From Gammaproteobacteria bacterium (GTDB lineage Bacteria; Pseudomonadota; Gammaproteobacteria; UBA6429; Thiohalophilaceae): 46,394 nt of DNA. The notes below the pieces were generated by a model. That model was not told where the DNA came from, searched no databases, and saw only the letters and a list, made by a program, of their open reading frames with translations. Position 1 is the stretch's first letter. Every line of letters begins with the position of its first letter. The stretch spans positions 1 through 46,394 of the forward strand of contig JAPHTF010000008.1 in assembly GCA_026197095.1 (NCBI GenBank), in the 5' to 3' direction. A program made the position numbers and the translations under genes. Shown here in pieces: positions 18,298 to 30,493 of the stretch.

Positions 18298-20162
18298 TAG
18301 CGCATCCTGGATGATGGATAGCGTGTTTCAAATACCTGATGCATAGTTTTAATGATTGAAAAAGAATCTTTCAAATGATTTTTTTCAAGACCAGAGAGCT
18401 CTTTAATAGGTAAATAATTATCAGCACTTAAGCCCGCACGAATCTGTTTTGCCTGATGCCTGATACGCAAAGAGCCAATATATTCAAGCGCATCAATTAA
18501 GTTATCGTGCATTTCAATACTCAACGCTTTGCAGGCTAAAGCCGCATCAAGTCTATCAACAGTATTGGTTTCTTTAAGGCCATTATCCAAGGCTAAAACA
18601 CGCGCAATATCTACAATGGGAACAACACCGCGATGTTTAACATCGAGTGTGTTTTTATGTTTATCATCGTGCACCATCACAAAATTTCTAAAAAAACCTA
18701 GTGGTGGTTGATGTGTCAGTGCATTCCCTACCATGTGAGATATAAAAAATTCACTGCTTTCAGTTTGCTTAAGTACTTTATTTTGCAACTCCTCAAACAA
18801 AAAAAAGTTTCCATACACGGGCCTTAAATCAAAAAATATACTTGATAGCATTAATGCTTTTGGTTCCGGGCTACTAATCCAATGTGAAAAATATTCCTGC
18901 CATTTGCTTAAAGGTTGGCGCCATTGAATATTTTTTGCCATTGCATCACCAGGGCAATAGACATAACCACATTCATTTAATCCATCACAAACAAAATCTG
19001 CTAAGTTTTTAAAATAATCAGCATATTCTGTTTTAAATTGTTCTGAAATGATAAGTGCATTATCTTGATCTGAGTGTGAGGTTTGCTCATTTCGTGCCTG
19101 TGAACCACCTGCTAACCAGACATACTCTACTGGCGGCGTACCATATTGCTCTTCGGCTAACTCAAGTAAACGGCACGTTATTGAATCGGTTATAGATGAA
19201 AATACCTCGCCGATATGTTTTGCTGTAGCGGAGGAAAGTGATAACTGTAATTGCAACTCAGGTAATTTTATACTTATTCGTTTTAGCGCATCGACTGAGT
19301 TCGCTTTATAAATATCAGTCGCAATTAAAGTTGGACTGGTACTTAAATGACGGACAATATCAGATGTTGTCAGAATTCCAATGGGAGCATTATCTTTCAT
19401 GACGGGTAAATGATTGATTTTTTTTCTTGTCATTAAAAGTAAAGCTTCTGAAAGCAAGGTTTTTTCAGACACCGTCATAAGATCACTTGTCATGATAATG
19501 CTAATTGGTTCATTAAAATCAAGACCAACGGCAACACATCGCCTTCTAATATCTTTATCTGTTAACAATCCTACTAGCTTGTTATCATCCGTCACCAATA
19601 TTGATGAAACAAATTCATCATTCATTATTTTTGCAGCATTTTGAATTGTTATAGTCGCATCAAGAATTACCGGAATACGGTCAGTGAGCGCATTAACTTC
19701 TAACTTCATCGCGCTTAAATCACGCATATCAGCAGATTGAGTTAATTCAACAGCATGGCGTAAGCGTTCGTCAATTGACTGATTAAATTGACGATTGAAA
19801 TTTTCAGATTGTTTTGTTAATAACTCTAAATCAGAGTAGCCTAATAAATAAACAAGTGTATCTTCAACACATGCGCCATTAAATTTATTTGAATCTTCAT
19901 CTAATCGCTCATCTAACAAATAAATATCGCCTTCGGCTAGTTTATCGATTAGTTGATCATGTTGATCGCGTATTTCAATTGCACCACTACGAACGATATA
20001 TAAACTTTTTTTTTCGACAGTTAAATCTGGAAATGTACTTCCTTGCCGAAAATACCGTATCGTCAAATATTTTGGTAAGTTATTGAGCACTTCATCACTT
20101 AGTACATCAAAGGGAGGATGCTGTGCAATAAAATCACGAATTTCTTTTAATTCTATTTCCAT
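18297..20162 (-). CDS. cNMP-binding/CBS/DUF294 nucleotidyltransferase-like regulator
   Basis: A 621-residue regulatory protein. A cyclic-nucleotide-binding-like domain lies at about 1-130 (FRQGSTFPDLTVEKKSLYIV, then RSGAIEIRD). Two CBS repeats lie at about 155-280 (LVTDDNKLVGLLTDKDIRRR and LPVMKDNAPIGILTTSDIVR). A DUF294 GlnD-like nucleotidyltransferase motif follows (WLAGGSQARNEQTSHSDQDN, with the two catalytic Asp). A DUF294 C-terminal substrate-binding region completes it. The architecture suggests nucleotide sensing coupled to nucleotidyl transfer onto a partner. It lies 104 bp downstream of the symporter, separated by a terminator, and is coupled to the exonuclease. It may control the symporter, though this is inferred from neighbourhood. 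Confidence 0.88.
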   Translation of the reverse strand: MEIELKEIRDFIAQHPPFDVLSDEVLNNLPKYLTIRYFRQGSTFPDLTVEKKSLYIVRSGAIEIRDQHDQLIDKLAEGDIYLLDERLDEDSNKFNGACVEDTLVYLLGYSDLELLTKQSENFNRQFNQSIDERLRHAVELTQSADMRDLSAMKLEVNALTDRIPVILDATITIQNAAKIMNDEFVSSILVTDDNKLVGLLTDKDIRRRCVAVGLDFNEPISIIMTSDLMTVSEKTLLSEALLLMTRKKINHLPVMKDNAPIGILTTSDIVRHLSTSPTLIATDIYKANSVDALKRISIKLPELQLQLSLSSATAKHIGEVFSSITDSITCRLLELAEEQYGTPPVEYVWLAGGSQARNEQTSHSDQDNALIISEQFKTEYADYFKNLADFVCDGLNECGYVYCPGDAMAKNIQWRQPLSKWQEYFSHWISSPEPKALMLSSIFFDLRPVYGNFFLFEELQNKVLKQTESSEFFISHMVGNALTHQPPLGFFRNFVMVHDDKHKNTLDVKHRGVVPIVDIARVLALDNGLKETNTVDRLDAALACKALSIEMHDNLIDALEYIGSLRIRHQAKQIRAGLSADNYLPIKELSGLEKNHLKDSFSIIKTMHQVFETRYPSSRMR

Positions 20163-20211
20163 GCTTCATCATATATCGAAATTTTGTTAAATGTTATTTT
20201 TTAATAAAATA

Positions 20212-20245
20212 AAAAACCCGCAAAGAATTAACTTTACGGGTTTTT
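20212..20245 (-). terminator. Rho-independent terminator after the symporter operon
   Basis: A hairpin with arms ACCCGCAAAG and CTTTACGGGT (one mismatch, loop AATTAA) is flanked by A runs on the left and T runs on the right. On the minus strand it ends in TTTTTTATTTTA, just after the symporter stop. It separates the symporter from the CBS-domain gene. Confidence 0.87.
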
Positions 20246-20266
20246 ATTAGTTAGCAAAAGACAATT

Positions 20267-22048
20267 TTAATGGTCTGATGCAGCACTCGCTCCTGCAGGA
20301 ACACGAATATCTTCAACCAGATGTTGAATATGCTCCGGTGGTGCTTCAGTTACTTTAGACACTCCAATAGCAACGGCAAAGTTGATTAGCGCACCAACAC
20401 AACCAAATGCATTAGGTGAAATACCAAAGAACCAGTTTGGTGACATATCGCCCAGAAATGATGTACCAGGAATAAACATAATGCCTTTGTGCTGGAATAC
20501 ATAAAGCATCGTGATGCCAATGCCTGCAATCATACCGGCTACAGCCCCCTGACGATTAACCTTCTTATTAAAGATACCCATCATTAATGCAGGGAAGATA
20601 GAGGATGCAGCTAAGCCAAAGGCAATCGCAACCGTACCAGCGGCAAAACCAGGAGGATGTAAGCCAAAGTAACCCGCCATCGCAATAGCACCTACCATCG
20701 CAATCCGTCCAGCCATTAGTTCCTGACTTTCAGAGATCTCAGGTTTAAAGATACCTTTTAGTAAGTCATGAGAAATGGCAGACGCAATCGCAAGTAATAA
20801 ACCTGCCGCAGTCGATAATGCCGCGGCTAGTCCACCCGCTACCACTAGCGCAATGACCCAGTTCGGTAATTTAGCTATTTCCGGATTGGCCAATACCATA
20901 ATATCATTGTCAACCTTAACCATTTCATTGCCTTTCCAGCCATATGATTCAGCTTTAGCAGCAAACTCTTTATTCTTCTCGTTGTAGTATTGAATACGAC
21001 CATCACCGTTCTTATCTTCAAATTTCAATAAGCCAGTTTTTTCCCAGTTTTTAAACCATTGTGGACGTTTTTCATATTCAATATTTGATGTTACTTCTCC
21101 AACAGGACCTGTTTGAATGGTGTTCATCAAATTCAAGCGTGCCATTGAACCCACAGCTGGTGCAGTTGTGTATAAAATAGCGATAAAGACTAGCGCCCAA
21201 CCTGCTGTAGAACGTGCATCTTTCACTTTAGGTACCGTAAAGAAACGAATGATGACATGCGGTAAACCCGCAGTACCAATCATTAGCGTTAAGGTGTAAG
21301 CAAACATATTAAGTTTGCTACCCATTACCTGGGTTGTATATTCATTAAAACCTAACTCTGATACAACCGTGTTAAGTTTATCCATCATATAGCTATTACC
21401 ATCCGCCATTGTGCTTAATATGCCCAATTGAGGAATAGGGTTACCGGTGATGTTTAATGAAATAAATATTGCAGGAACGGTATATGCAAAGATTAATACA
21501 CAATATTGAGCGATTTGAGTATAGGTAATCCCTTTCATTCCACCCAATACTGAGTAAATGAACACGATGCCCATCCCCATATACAAGCCTGTTTCATATG
21601 AGGTTTCAAGGAAGCGTGAGAATGCCACACCGATACCTTTCATTTGACCAATTACATATGTAATTGAAGCCAAAATTAAACAAATTACTGCAACAACACG
21701 TGCTGTCCGTGAGTAGTAACGTTCACCTATAAATTCAGGAACCGTAAACTTCCCAAACTTACGCAAGTAAGGTGCAAGTAATAATGCTAATAAAACATAG
21801 CCACCGGTCCAACCCATTAAGAAAACGGATGCACCATAGCCATTAAAAGCAATTAAACCTGCCATTGAGATGAATGATGCAGCAGACATCCAATCCGCCG
21901 CGGTTGCCATACCATTAGCAACAGGATGTATGCCTTTGCCTGCAACGTAAAATTCACCCGTTGTTGATGCGCGTGCCCAAAAGGCAATACCTATATATAA
22001 GGCAAACGTCGCACCGACAAATGTGTATGTGATTGTTTGTAAATCCAT
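20267..22048 (-). CDS. Sodium:solute symporter, large subunit (VC_2705/ActP-like)
   Basis: A 593-residue SSSF permease, probably sodium-coupled carboxylate uptake as in acetate permease relatives. Visible features are FYVAGKGIHPVANGMATAAD and WMSAASFISMAGLIAFNGY near the N terminus, about 13 membrane spans, and MIGTAGLPHVIIRFFTVPKV. An unusual hydrophilic loop (about 325-385) contains DKNGDGRIQYYNE, close to an EF-hand calcium loop. The partner is the DUF4212 small subunit 15 bp upstream, as in the two-part VC_2705-type symporters. A strong GGGAGG ribosome site precedes the ATG. The substrate cannot be read from sequence. Confidence 0.92.
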   Translation of the reverse strand: MDLQTITYTFVGATFALYIGIAFWARASTTGEFYVAGKGIHPVANGMATAADWMSAASFISMAGLIAFNGYGASVFLMGWTGGYVLLALLLAPYLRKFGKFTVPEFIGERYYSRTARVVAVICLILASITYVIGQMKGIGVAFSRFLETSYETGLYMGMGIVFIYSVLGGMKGITYTQIAQYCVLIFAYTVPAIFISLNITGNPIPQLGILSTMADGNSYMMDKLNTVVSELGFNEYTTQVMGSKLNMFAYTLTLMIGTAGLPHVIIRFFTVPKVKDARSTAGWALVFIAILYTTAPAVGSMARLNLMNTIQTGPVGEVTSNIEYEKRPQWFKNWEKTGLLKFEDKNGDGRIQYYNEKNKEFAAKAESYGWKGNEMVKVDNDIMVLANPEIAKLPNWVIALVVAGGLAAALSTAAGLLLAIASAISHDLLKGIFKPEISESQELMAGRIAMVGAIAMAGYFGLHPPGFAAGTVAIAFGLAASSIFPALMMGIFNKKVNRQGAVAGMIAGIGITMLYVFQHKGIMFIPGTSFLGDMSPNWFFGISPNAFGCVGALINFAVAIGVSKVTEAPPEHIQHLVEDIRVPAGASAASDH

Positions 22049-22063
22049 AGTTATATGCCTCCC

Positions 22064-22321
22064 TTAATCGTCATCTTCATGAACATTATATTTACGATCA
22101 AGAGCATTCATTTTTTTTGTATACACAAATATTAAAACCAGGAATGTATAAATTGACCCCTGTTGTGCAAACCAAAAACCTAAACCTACTCCGCCAATTC
22201 TAATTAGATCTAACGTATCAACCAGAATAATGCCAAACAAAAATGATACGGCAAACCATATTGCAAGCAATATCGCGACTAGCCGCAAGTTCTCCTTCCA
22301 GTAACCAGTATTATTATTCAT
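22064..22321 (-). CDS. Sodium:solute symporter small subunit (DUF4212)
   Basis: An 85-residue protein with two membrane helices (LVAILLAIWFAVSFLFGIIL and FWFAQQGSIYTFLVLIFVY) and a charged tail (NALDRKYNVHEDDD). This is the standard small subunit found beside VC_2705-type symporters. I choose the ATG at 22321, which has GGGGAA about 6 nt upstream, over a TTG at 22333. It starts the operon with the large subunit. A 371-bp divergent intergenic region separates it from the chemoreceptor gene. Confidence 0.9.
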   Translation of the reverse strand: MNNNTGYWKENLRLVAILLAIWFAVSFLFGIILVDTLDLIRIGGVGLGFWFAQQGSIYTFLVLIFVYTKKMNALDRKYNVHEDDD

Positions 22322-22333
22322 TATTTTCCCCAA

Positions 22334-22692
22334 AGGTGACGAACTCAGTGGAAAGCAGGTTCCCTAATTTTCTCTATTTCTGTAAGTAGCAATCTAACCC
22401 TTTAATCATAATTATTTATGATGCTACTAACCTACTCGATAACAATTATGCTTCATCTTGGTGCACATAATTATGTAACTAAATATAACAACATCATATG
22501 TGAAAGCAACAGATATTTTGTAAGGGTTTGTATATTAATAAACGATAATATTCTTACTTATTAACAGTTACATATTGTTATCTAAATATTTAACCGAGAC
22601 GGTGATTAAGCATTTATTAAAGAAGTTTGAATTATTGACGCTAAATAATGAGCCCCATTTACTTTTAAAATATAATATTTCAAGGATAAAAA
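22334..22692. promoter_or_regulatory. Divergent intergenic region with two A/T palindromes
   Basis: This 359-bp gene-free stretch lies between divergent symporter and chemoreceptor genes and must hold their promoters. It contains ATCATAA-TTAT-TTATGAT at 22405-22422 and the perfect palindrome ACATAATTATGT at 22465-22476. Both carry a CATAATTAT core and could be operator sites. I cannot assign -35/-10 boxes with confidence, and no RNA gene was seen. Confidence 0.4.
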
Positions 22693-24570
22693 GTGAATTC
22701 ACTAACTATTAAATCTAAATTTATACTGATATGTGTAAGCATTGCCGCAGGATTATTTATAATGTTGGGGATAGGCTTGTATGCAGCAAAAACACTTGTT
22801 GATCTTGAAGAAGATGTGGTGTTAATAAATAAAGTAGAAACCGGCATGTTAACATTACGCCGTAATGAGAAAGATTTTTTAGCTCGTAACGAGCTTAAGT
22901 ACCAGGAAGAATTTACAAGTAATCATACCGCTCTTAAAGAAAGAGTATCACTATTAGCGCAAAAGCTGGAAAATCATGGCCTTGATAGTGAAAAAGTGCA
23001 TAGGCTTAATCAGATATTAGATGCTTATCATTTAAAATTTAAAGCCCTGGTAGACAAACAAATAATCATTGGGCTCACACACAAAGATGGTTTATACGGT
23101 AATTTACGAAAAGCAGTACACACAGTTGAGTCTGAAGTCACAACACTTAATGATAATGCCTTAATGAAAGATATGTTAATGCTACGTCGACGCGAAAAAG
23201 ATTTCATGTTACGTAGTGATATTGAATATCTGGAAAAATTCAATAAAGACTTCACCAAAATAGAATTAACATTGGAACGAAGTAATCACCCTCAGCCTAA
23301 TAAGAGCTCAATCAATAAAAATCTTCAACAATATAAAGAAGATTTTACTCAATTAGTTACGGGCTATCAGACCAAAGGGCTTAATAGTAAATCAGGTATG
23401 CTCGGTGATATGCGTAGCACAATTCATAAATCAGAAATTTTATTAAAAGAATTGAATGAAGAGGTAACGCAAACCATAAATAATAAAGCCTCATCCCTTA
23501 CTTTTGTTTTCGCTCTTGGCTCAGTAATTCTTGCCAGCATTGTGATAGGCATTATTATCTTAGTGTTAAAAAATATATTAACATCATTAACAAAACTAAA
23601 GTGTGTAATGGATAATGTTGAGTCAGACAATGACCTTTCTATTCGTTCAAACAATAATTCAAAAGATGAAATCGGCAATATGTCATCTGCATTTAATAAA
23701 ATGCTTGAAAAATTTGAAGCATTAATTCAACAAATTCAAAGCTCAAGTGTTCAACTTGCAGCTGCCTCAGAAGAAGTTTCTGCAGTCGCCCAGGAAAGTT
23801 CAAACAGTATATTACAACAACGTAGTGAAACAGATATGATTGCAACAGCTATGAATGAAATGTCTGCTACTGTACAAGAAGTAGCAAACAGTGCTGAATC
23901 TGCAGCCGGTGCTGCTCATAGTGCAAACAATGATGCTCAGGGTGGTAGTGCAATAGTTAAAAATACAGCAAGAGTTATTGCACAATTGGTTGCTGATGTA
24001 GCTGATGCATCAAATGTCATACATCAGCTTGAAAGAGACAGTGAAAATATCGGTAGTATCCTGGATGTTATTAAAAATATAGCTGAACAGACAAACTTGC
24101 TAGCATTAAATGCAGCTATTGAAGCCGCGCGCGCTGGTGAGCAGGGACGAGGCTTTGCAGTGGTCGCAGATGAAGTAAGAACGTTGGCAAGTCGAACTCA
24201 AGAATCGACACAAGAAATTGAGGAAATGATAACGAAACTTCAAAATGGTGCAAAACATGCCGTTGAAGTTATGGTTAAAGGTCAAAATCAAGCGGTTGAA
24301 GGTGAGCAACAAGCAAAAGAAGCTGCTGAATCTTTAGAAGCAATAACGCGTGCAGTTTCCACCATTAGTGAGATGAATACGCATATCGCAAGTGCTGCAG
24401 AAGAACAAAGCGCAACAGCAGATGAAATGAACAAAAATATAATTAATATCAGTCAGGTGTCAGAACAAACTGCAAGTGGTTCAGAACAAACTACAATAGC
24501 AGCTAATGAGCTTGCAAAACTAGCAAGTGATCTTCAGCAACTTATCAGTCAGTTCAAAATACAGCAATAA
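22693..24570 (+). CDS. Methyl-accepting chemotaxis protein with helical bimodular (HBM-like) sensor domain
   Basis: A 625-residue chemoreceptor. It has TM1 at about 10-31, a periplasmic helical domain at about 35-265, TM2 at about 272-293, HAMP at about 294-345 ([17 protein letters not shown]) and a cytoplasmic signalling domain. The CheA/CheW-binding tip [20 protein letters not shown] is intact. The sensor has two similar modules: LRRNEKDF at 55-62 and LRRREKDF at 164-171. A glycine motif near [13 protein letters not shown] repeats as [13 protein letters not shown]. This fits the HBM class, whose known members sense organic acids such as TCA intermediates. The start is a GTG with AAGGAT upstream. 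It is divergent from the symporter, so the two may respond to the same nutrient (inference). Confidence 0.92.
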   Translation: MNSLTIKSKFILICVSIAAGLFIMLGIGLYAAKTLVDLEEDVVLINKVETGMLTLRRNEKDFLARNELKYQEEFTSNHTALKERVSLLAQKLENHGLDSEKVHRLNQILDAYHLKFKALVDKQIIIGLTHKDGLYGNLRKAVHTVESEVTTLNDNALMKDMLMLRRREKDFMLRSDIEYLEKFNKDFTKIELTLERSNHPQPNKSSINKNLQQYKEDFTQLVTGYQTKGLNSKSGMLGDMRSTIHKSEILLKELNEEVTQTINNKASSLTFVFALGSVILASIVIGIIILVLKNILTSLTKLKCVMDNVESDNDLSIRSNNNSKDEIGNMSSAFNKMLEKFEALIQQIQSSSVQLAAASEEVSAVAQESSNSILQQRSETDMIATAMNEMSATVQEVANSAESAAGAAHSANNDAQGGSAIVKNTARVIAQLVADVADASNVIHQLERDSENIGSILDVIKNIAEQTNLLALNAAIEAARAGEQGRGFAVVADEVRTLASRTQESTQEIEEMITKLQNGAKHAVEVMVKGQNQAVEGEQQAKEAAESLEAITRAVSTISEMNTHIASAAEEQSATADEMNKNIINISQVSEQTASGSEQTTIAANELAKLASDLQQLISQFKIQQ

Positions 24571-24573
24571 GTA

Positions 24574-24604
24574 AATAATAGATTATTTTAAGAAATCTTA
24601 TTAT
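24574..24604. terminator. Imperfect A/T-rich hairpin between convergent genes
   Basis: AATAATAGATT and AATCTTATTAT pair with one bulge around the loop ATTTTAAGA. It sits where the chemoreceptor gene and truD converge and overlaps the truD stop. It may be a bidirectional terminator but is weak. Confidence 0.35.
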
Positions 24605-25626
24605 CTGGTTTTAATGATTTCTCTTAAAACTGAAGTTGCATAGCCACCTGCGCTCAGAAAAAAATTTAACTCAAGTAGCTTGTGGTCTTCATTATATTTC
24701 CATTTAAAATCATTAACACTTAACCGTAATGATCGTCTTTCCTGATCAAGCCTTGCATTTTTTAATCCAACATCAAAAACTGGAAATTTATCTTTTAACT
24801 TATATTCTAATTCAGCGACCACACCTTTTGAGAGCAACTCACCTCTTCCCCAGAGTGGACCACTTGGATGAATATCATGTTCTTTAAGTCGCTGATTAAT
24901 TTTTTCGTCGATCTCTTCTGCTAAAAAATAACTATGACTATTATCAAGTAGCATAACATCACCCGCTATTCCATTTGCCCATTTATTCATAGCAACACGT
25001 TCAGACAGAAGATCATTAAACATCGCTGAGCGGGCTGCTGACAAATAAATGGAACGCCTAAAGCGATCTTTTTCTCGCTTACCAGCAAACATAATTTCGG
25101 CTTTTTCGAGATTCTTACCATCAATGCCAAAACGCTGGTCACCAAAATAATTTGGGACGCCATCGTGCCGAATAGTATTCATGCGCTGCTCAAGATCACT
25201 AATATCACCTTCAACATTACGCACAATTAAAGCAAATTGATTCCCTCTTAAACTCCCTCGACGTAATTTACGGTTATGACGTACTGTTGCTAAAATTTCT
25301 ACATTGTCAGAATTAAGTAAAGACCAATCAGGATCAGGCTTACCGGGTAACCAGACACTAAACCACTGTGTTGTGACAGCATTACGATCTTTTAAGCCGG
25401 CATAACTCACATCAACTTTTCTAACGCCAGCTAATTGAGATATTTGTCGTGATAACCACTCCGTATTGGTATCTTGTTTTTTTACATGTAGCAGAGCATG
25501 TTCACCTTCGCCTGTTGCTTCAAAGGCAAATTTTTCATCTACTTTAAAGTCAGAAGCTTGAGTACGTATAACACCGGATAGAGAAGGTTCACCATTGGCA
25601 TAGTGATAAGAGGAAAAATCAAACAT
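24601..25626 (-). CDS. truD: tRNA pseudouridine(13) synthase TruD
   Basis: Converts uridine 13 of tRNA-Glu to pseudouridine. The 341-residue protein shows the N-terminal SDFKVDEKFAFEATGEGEHA, the catalytic-Asp motif SYAGLKDRNAVTTQWFSVWL, RGNQFALIVRN and GVPNYFGDQRFGIDGKNLEKA, all TruD signatures. It follows ispF by 8 bp, as in many gammaproteobacteria. The usual next gene, surE, is about 8.2 kb away here. Confidence 0.96.
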   Translation of the reverse strand: MFDFSSYHYANGEPSLSGVIRTQASDFKVDEKFAFEATGEGEHALLHVKKQDTNTEWLSRQISQLAGVRKVDVSYAGLKDRNAVTTQWFSVWLPGKPDPDWSLLNSDNVEILATVRHNRKLRRGSLRGNQFALIVRNVEGDISDLEQRMNTIRHDGVPNYFGDQRFGIDGKNLEKAEIMFAGKREKDRFRRSIYLSAARSAMFNDLLSERVAMNKWANGIAGDVMLLDNSHSYFLAEEIDEKINQRLKEHDIHPSGPLWGRGELLSKGVVAELEYKLKDKFPVFDVGLKNARLDQERRSLRLSVNDFKWKYNEDHKLLELNFFLSAGGYATSVLREIIKTR

Positions 25627-25634
25627 AAATAAAT

Positions 25635-26102
25635 TTATACAAGGAAAACAATTGCAGTAACGGCGATGCCTTCAGCTCTGCCTGTAAAGCCCATTCTCTC
25701 CGTAGTTGTGGCTTTCACGCTGACATTGTTCAGTGCAGTTGACATATCATGCGCTAATATTTGTCGCATTGTTTGAATATGGGGTGCTAACTTAGGTGCT
25801 TGTGCGATCACTGTAATATCCGCATTACCCAATTTCATTCCACCTGCACGAACTTTATTCATCACTTCTTTTAATAAAATTCTGCTATCAATACCTTTGT
25901 ATGAATCATCAGTATCAGGAAAATGTTTTCCAATATCACCTAGCGCCATCGCACCAAGCAAGGCATCACAAAGTGCATGTATCACAACATCTCCATCTGA
26001 ATGTGCTTCCATTCCTTTTTCATAAGGAATTTCAACTCCCCCTAGAATAAGCTTACCTGAGTCTTTAAATTTATGAGCATCATACCCTTGTCCGATACGC
26101 AT
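25635..26102 (-). CDS. ispF: 2-C-methyl-D-erythritol 2,4-cyclodiphosphate synthase IspF
   Basis: Forms the cyclic diphosphate in the MEP isoprenoid pathway. [12 protein letters not shown] gives the zinc-binding Asp and His, [18 protein letters not shown] the third ligand and [11 protein letters not shown] the flexible loop. [20 protein letters not shown] ends the catalytic region. I start it at the ATG at 26102, which overlaps the ispD stop by one base (TGATG), giving the usual MRIG opening. A GTG one codon earlier is also in frame. Confidence 0.96.
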   Translation of the reverse strand: MRIGQGYDAHKFKDSGKLILGGVEIPYEKGMEAHSDGDVVIHALCDALLGAMALGDIGKHFPDTDDSYKGIDSRILLKEVMNKVRAGGMKLGNADITVIAQAPKLAPHIQTMRQILAHDMSTALNNVSVKATTTERMGFTGRAEGIAVTAIVFLV

Positions 26103-26845
26103 CACTGTTTTTCCTCATTATGTTCTAAATCGGCTTTTTCTAATTCAAGCTGTTGTAAAAAGAATGCCGCCAAAGCAAGATCCTCAGGGCGAGTAATCTT
26201 TATATTATCTGCATGCCCCTCAACTAATACTGGTTGTAAACCAATAAGCTCAATAGCTGATGCTTCATCGGTAACCTGCATATTTTTTTCCAATGCGGAT
26301 TCAAGCGCATCTTTTAATAATTTGTATCGAAACATTTGTGGTGTCAGTGCATGCCACAAACTCACACGGTCAACAGTTTCTTTAATTAAATGGCTATCAT
26401 GAATAGCTCGCTTCATGGTGTCTCTAACTGGAACAGCTAAGATACCACCAACAGGATGTTCTCCTAACTCGTTGAGCAGTTTATTGACATCCTCATTTCT
26501 CAAACACGGTCGAGCAGCATCATGCACCAAAACCCAGTCATCATCGTTTGCCTTACCTTGCAAAAAATTCAGACCATTTAAAACAGAGTGGCAGCGTTCT
26601 TGTCCACCTTCAGCTTTATGAACAGGTTTATCATACTTTTTATTTAAAGAAGACCAATATTCATCTTCATTTGAGATCGCAACAATGATCTCAGAAATAG
26701 CTGTATGCTTATTAAAAACGTTTAAGGTATGTTCTAAAACAGGCTTATCGTTTAATAACAAATACTGTTTAGGTGTATTTGTTTCCATGCGTCGTCCAAC
26801 GCCGGCTGCAGGTATAATGACCCATATTGTTTGTTTTGTATTCAT
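26102..26845 (-). CDS. ispD: 2-C-methyl-D-erythritol 4-phosphate cytidylyltransferase IspD
   Basis: Third step of the MEP isoprenoid pathway, transfer of CMP to methylerythritol phosphate. The 247-residue protein has the nucleotide-binding motif [37 protein letters not shown], the [10 protein letters not shown] segment and the C-terminal [14 protein letters not shown]. It is coupled to ispF and lies 28 bp downstream of ftsB. Confidence 0.96.
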   Translation of the reverse strand: MNTKQTIWVIIPAAGVGRRMETNTPKQYLLLNDKPVLEHTLNVFNKHTAISEIIVAISNEDEYWSSLNKKYDKPVHKAEGGQERCHSVLNGLNFLQGKANDDDWVLVHDAARPCLRNEDVNKLLNELGEHPVGGILAVPVRDTMKRAIHDSHLIKETVDRVSLWHALTPQMFRYKLLKDALESALEKNMQVTDEASAIELIGLQPVLVEGHADNIKITRPEDLALAAFFLQQLELEKADLEHNEEKQ

Positions 26846-26873
26846 GATTGATAAGGGAGGTAGTAAATTCTAG

Positions 26874-27167
26874 TTATTCTTTATTGTTTTCTTTTTTATC
26901 ATCAACAACCTGAATATAGGTTTCACCTTTTTTAATCATACCTAATTCATTACGCGCACGTTCTTCAATAGCTGTGTCACCTTGTTTTAAGTCATTCACT
27001 TCAGCAAGTAGCGACTGATTTCGGTTAGCTATTTTTGTATTCTCCATTTTCTGTTGATCGATTCCTTTCTGAAGCTGCCATATTGTGGCTAAGCTCCCTT
27101 CACCTATCCAAAGTTCGTATTGTAAAACAAAAAAAAGGAGGCCAAGTATGATAGCTATATATCGCAT
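26874..27167 (-). CDS. ftsB: Cell division protein FtsB
   Basis: Bitopic divisome protein that works with FtsL and FtsQ. One membrane helix (YIAIILGLLFFVLQYELWIG) is followed by a short coiled coil (LQKGIDQQKMENTKIANRNQ, then SLLAEVNDLKQG) and the conserved ERARNELGMIKKGETYIQVV. The start is the ATG at 27167 (97 residues) rather than the TTG one codon before. A run of eight G lies at Shine-Dalgarno distance. It stands between eno and ispD, its common position. Confidence 0.93.
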   Translation of the reverse strand: MRYIAIILGLLFFVLQYELWIGEGSLATIWQLQKGIDQQKMENTKIANRNQSLLAEVNDLKQGDTAIEERARNELGMIKKGETYIQVVDDKKENNKE

Positions 27168-27193
27168 CAACTTACCCCCCCCTTTAGATATAA

Positions 27194-27218
27194 AATGTCA
27201 GGCCAGAAGCCTGACATT
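27194..27218 (-). terminator. Hairpin terminator between eno and ftsB
   Basis: A perfect 10-bp stem, AATGTCAGGC against GCCTGACATT with a 5-nt loop, lies 2 bp after the eno stop. On the minus strand it is followed by TTATATCTAAA, a short U-poor tail. It probably ends or weakens eno transcription before ftsB. Confidence 0.7.
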
Positions 27219-27220
27219 AA

Positions 27221-28546
<1,326 letters not shown>

Positions 28547-28579
28547 TTAACTAGTTTTATAACAATATTTTATGACAGC

Positions 28580-30319
<1,740 letters not shown>

Positions 30320-30390
30320 CTATTGTGAGTGTTTTTCTCTTACTTTTCAATCCTTAAGCAGGAAAAACTATAAGAATGAAATACTCAATG

Positions 30391-30409
30391 CAGCATGTTC
30401 AGCGTGCTG
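30391..30409. other. Small hairpin in the tilS-pyrG gap
   Basis: CAGCATG and CGTGCTG form a 7-bp stem (one G-T pair) around TTCAG, in the 252-bp gap between tilS and pyrG. There is no U-run on either side, so it is a poor terminator. Nothing else recognisable was seen in this gap. Confidence 0.3.
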
Positions 30410-30493
30410 TTAGAAATAGACTGAAACTTAATACAATTAAGCTAAATTAACTCAAGCAGATAAACTCAAACCAAGTGGTTCGCTTTGCAAATC

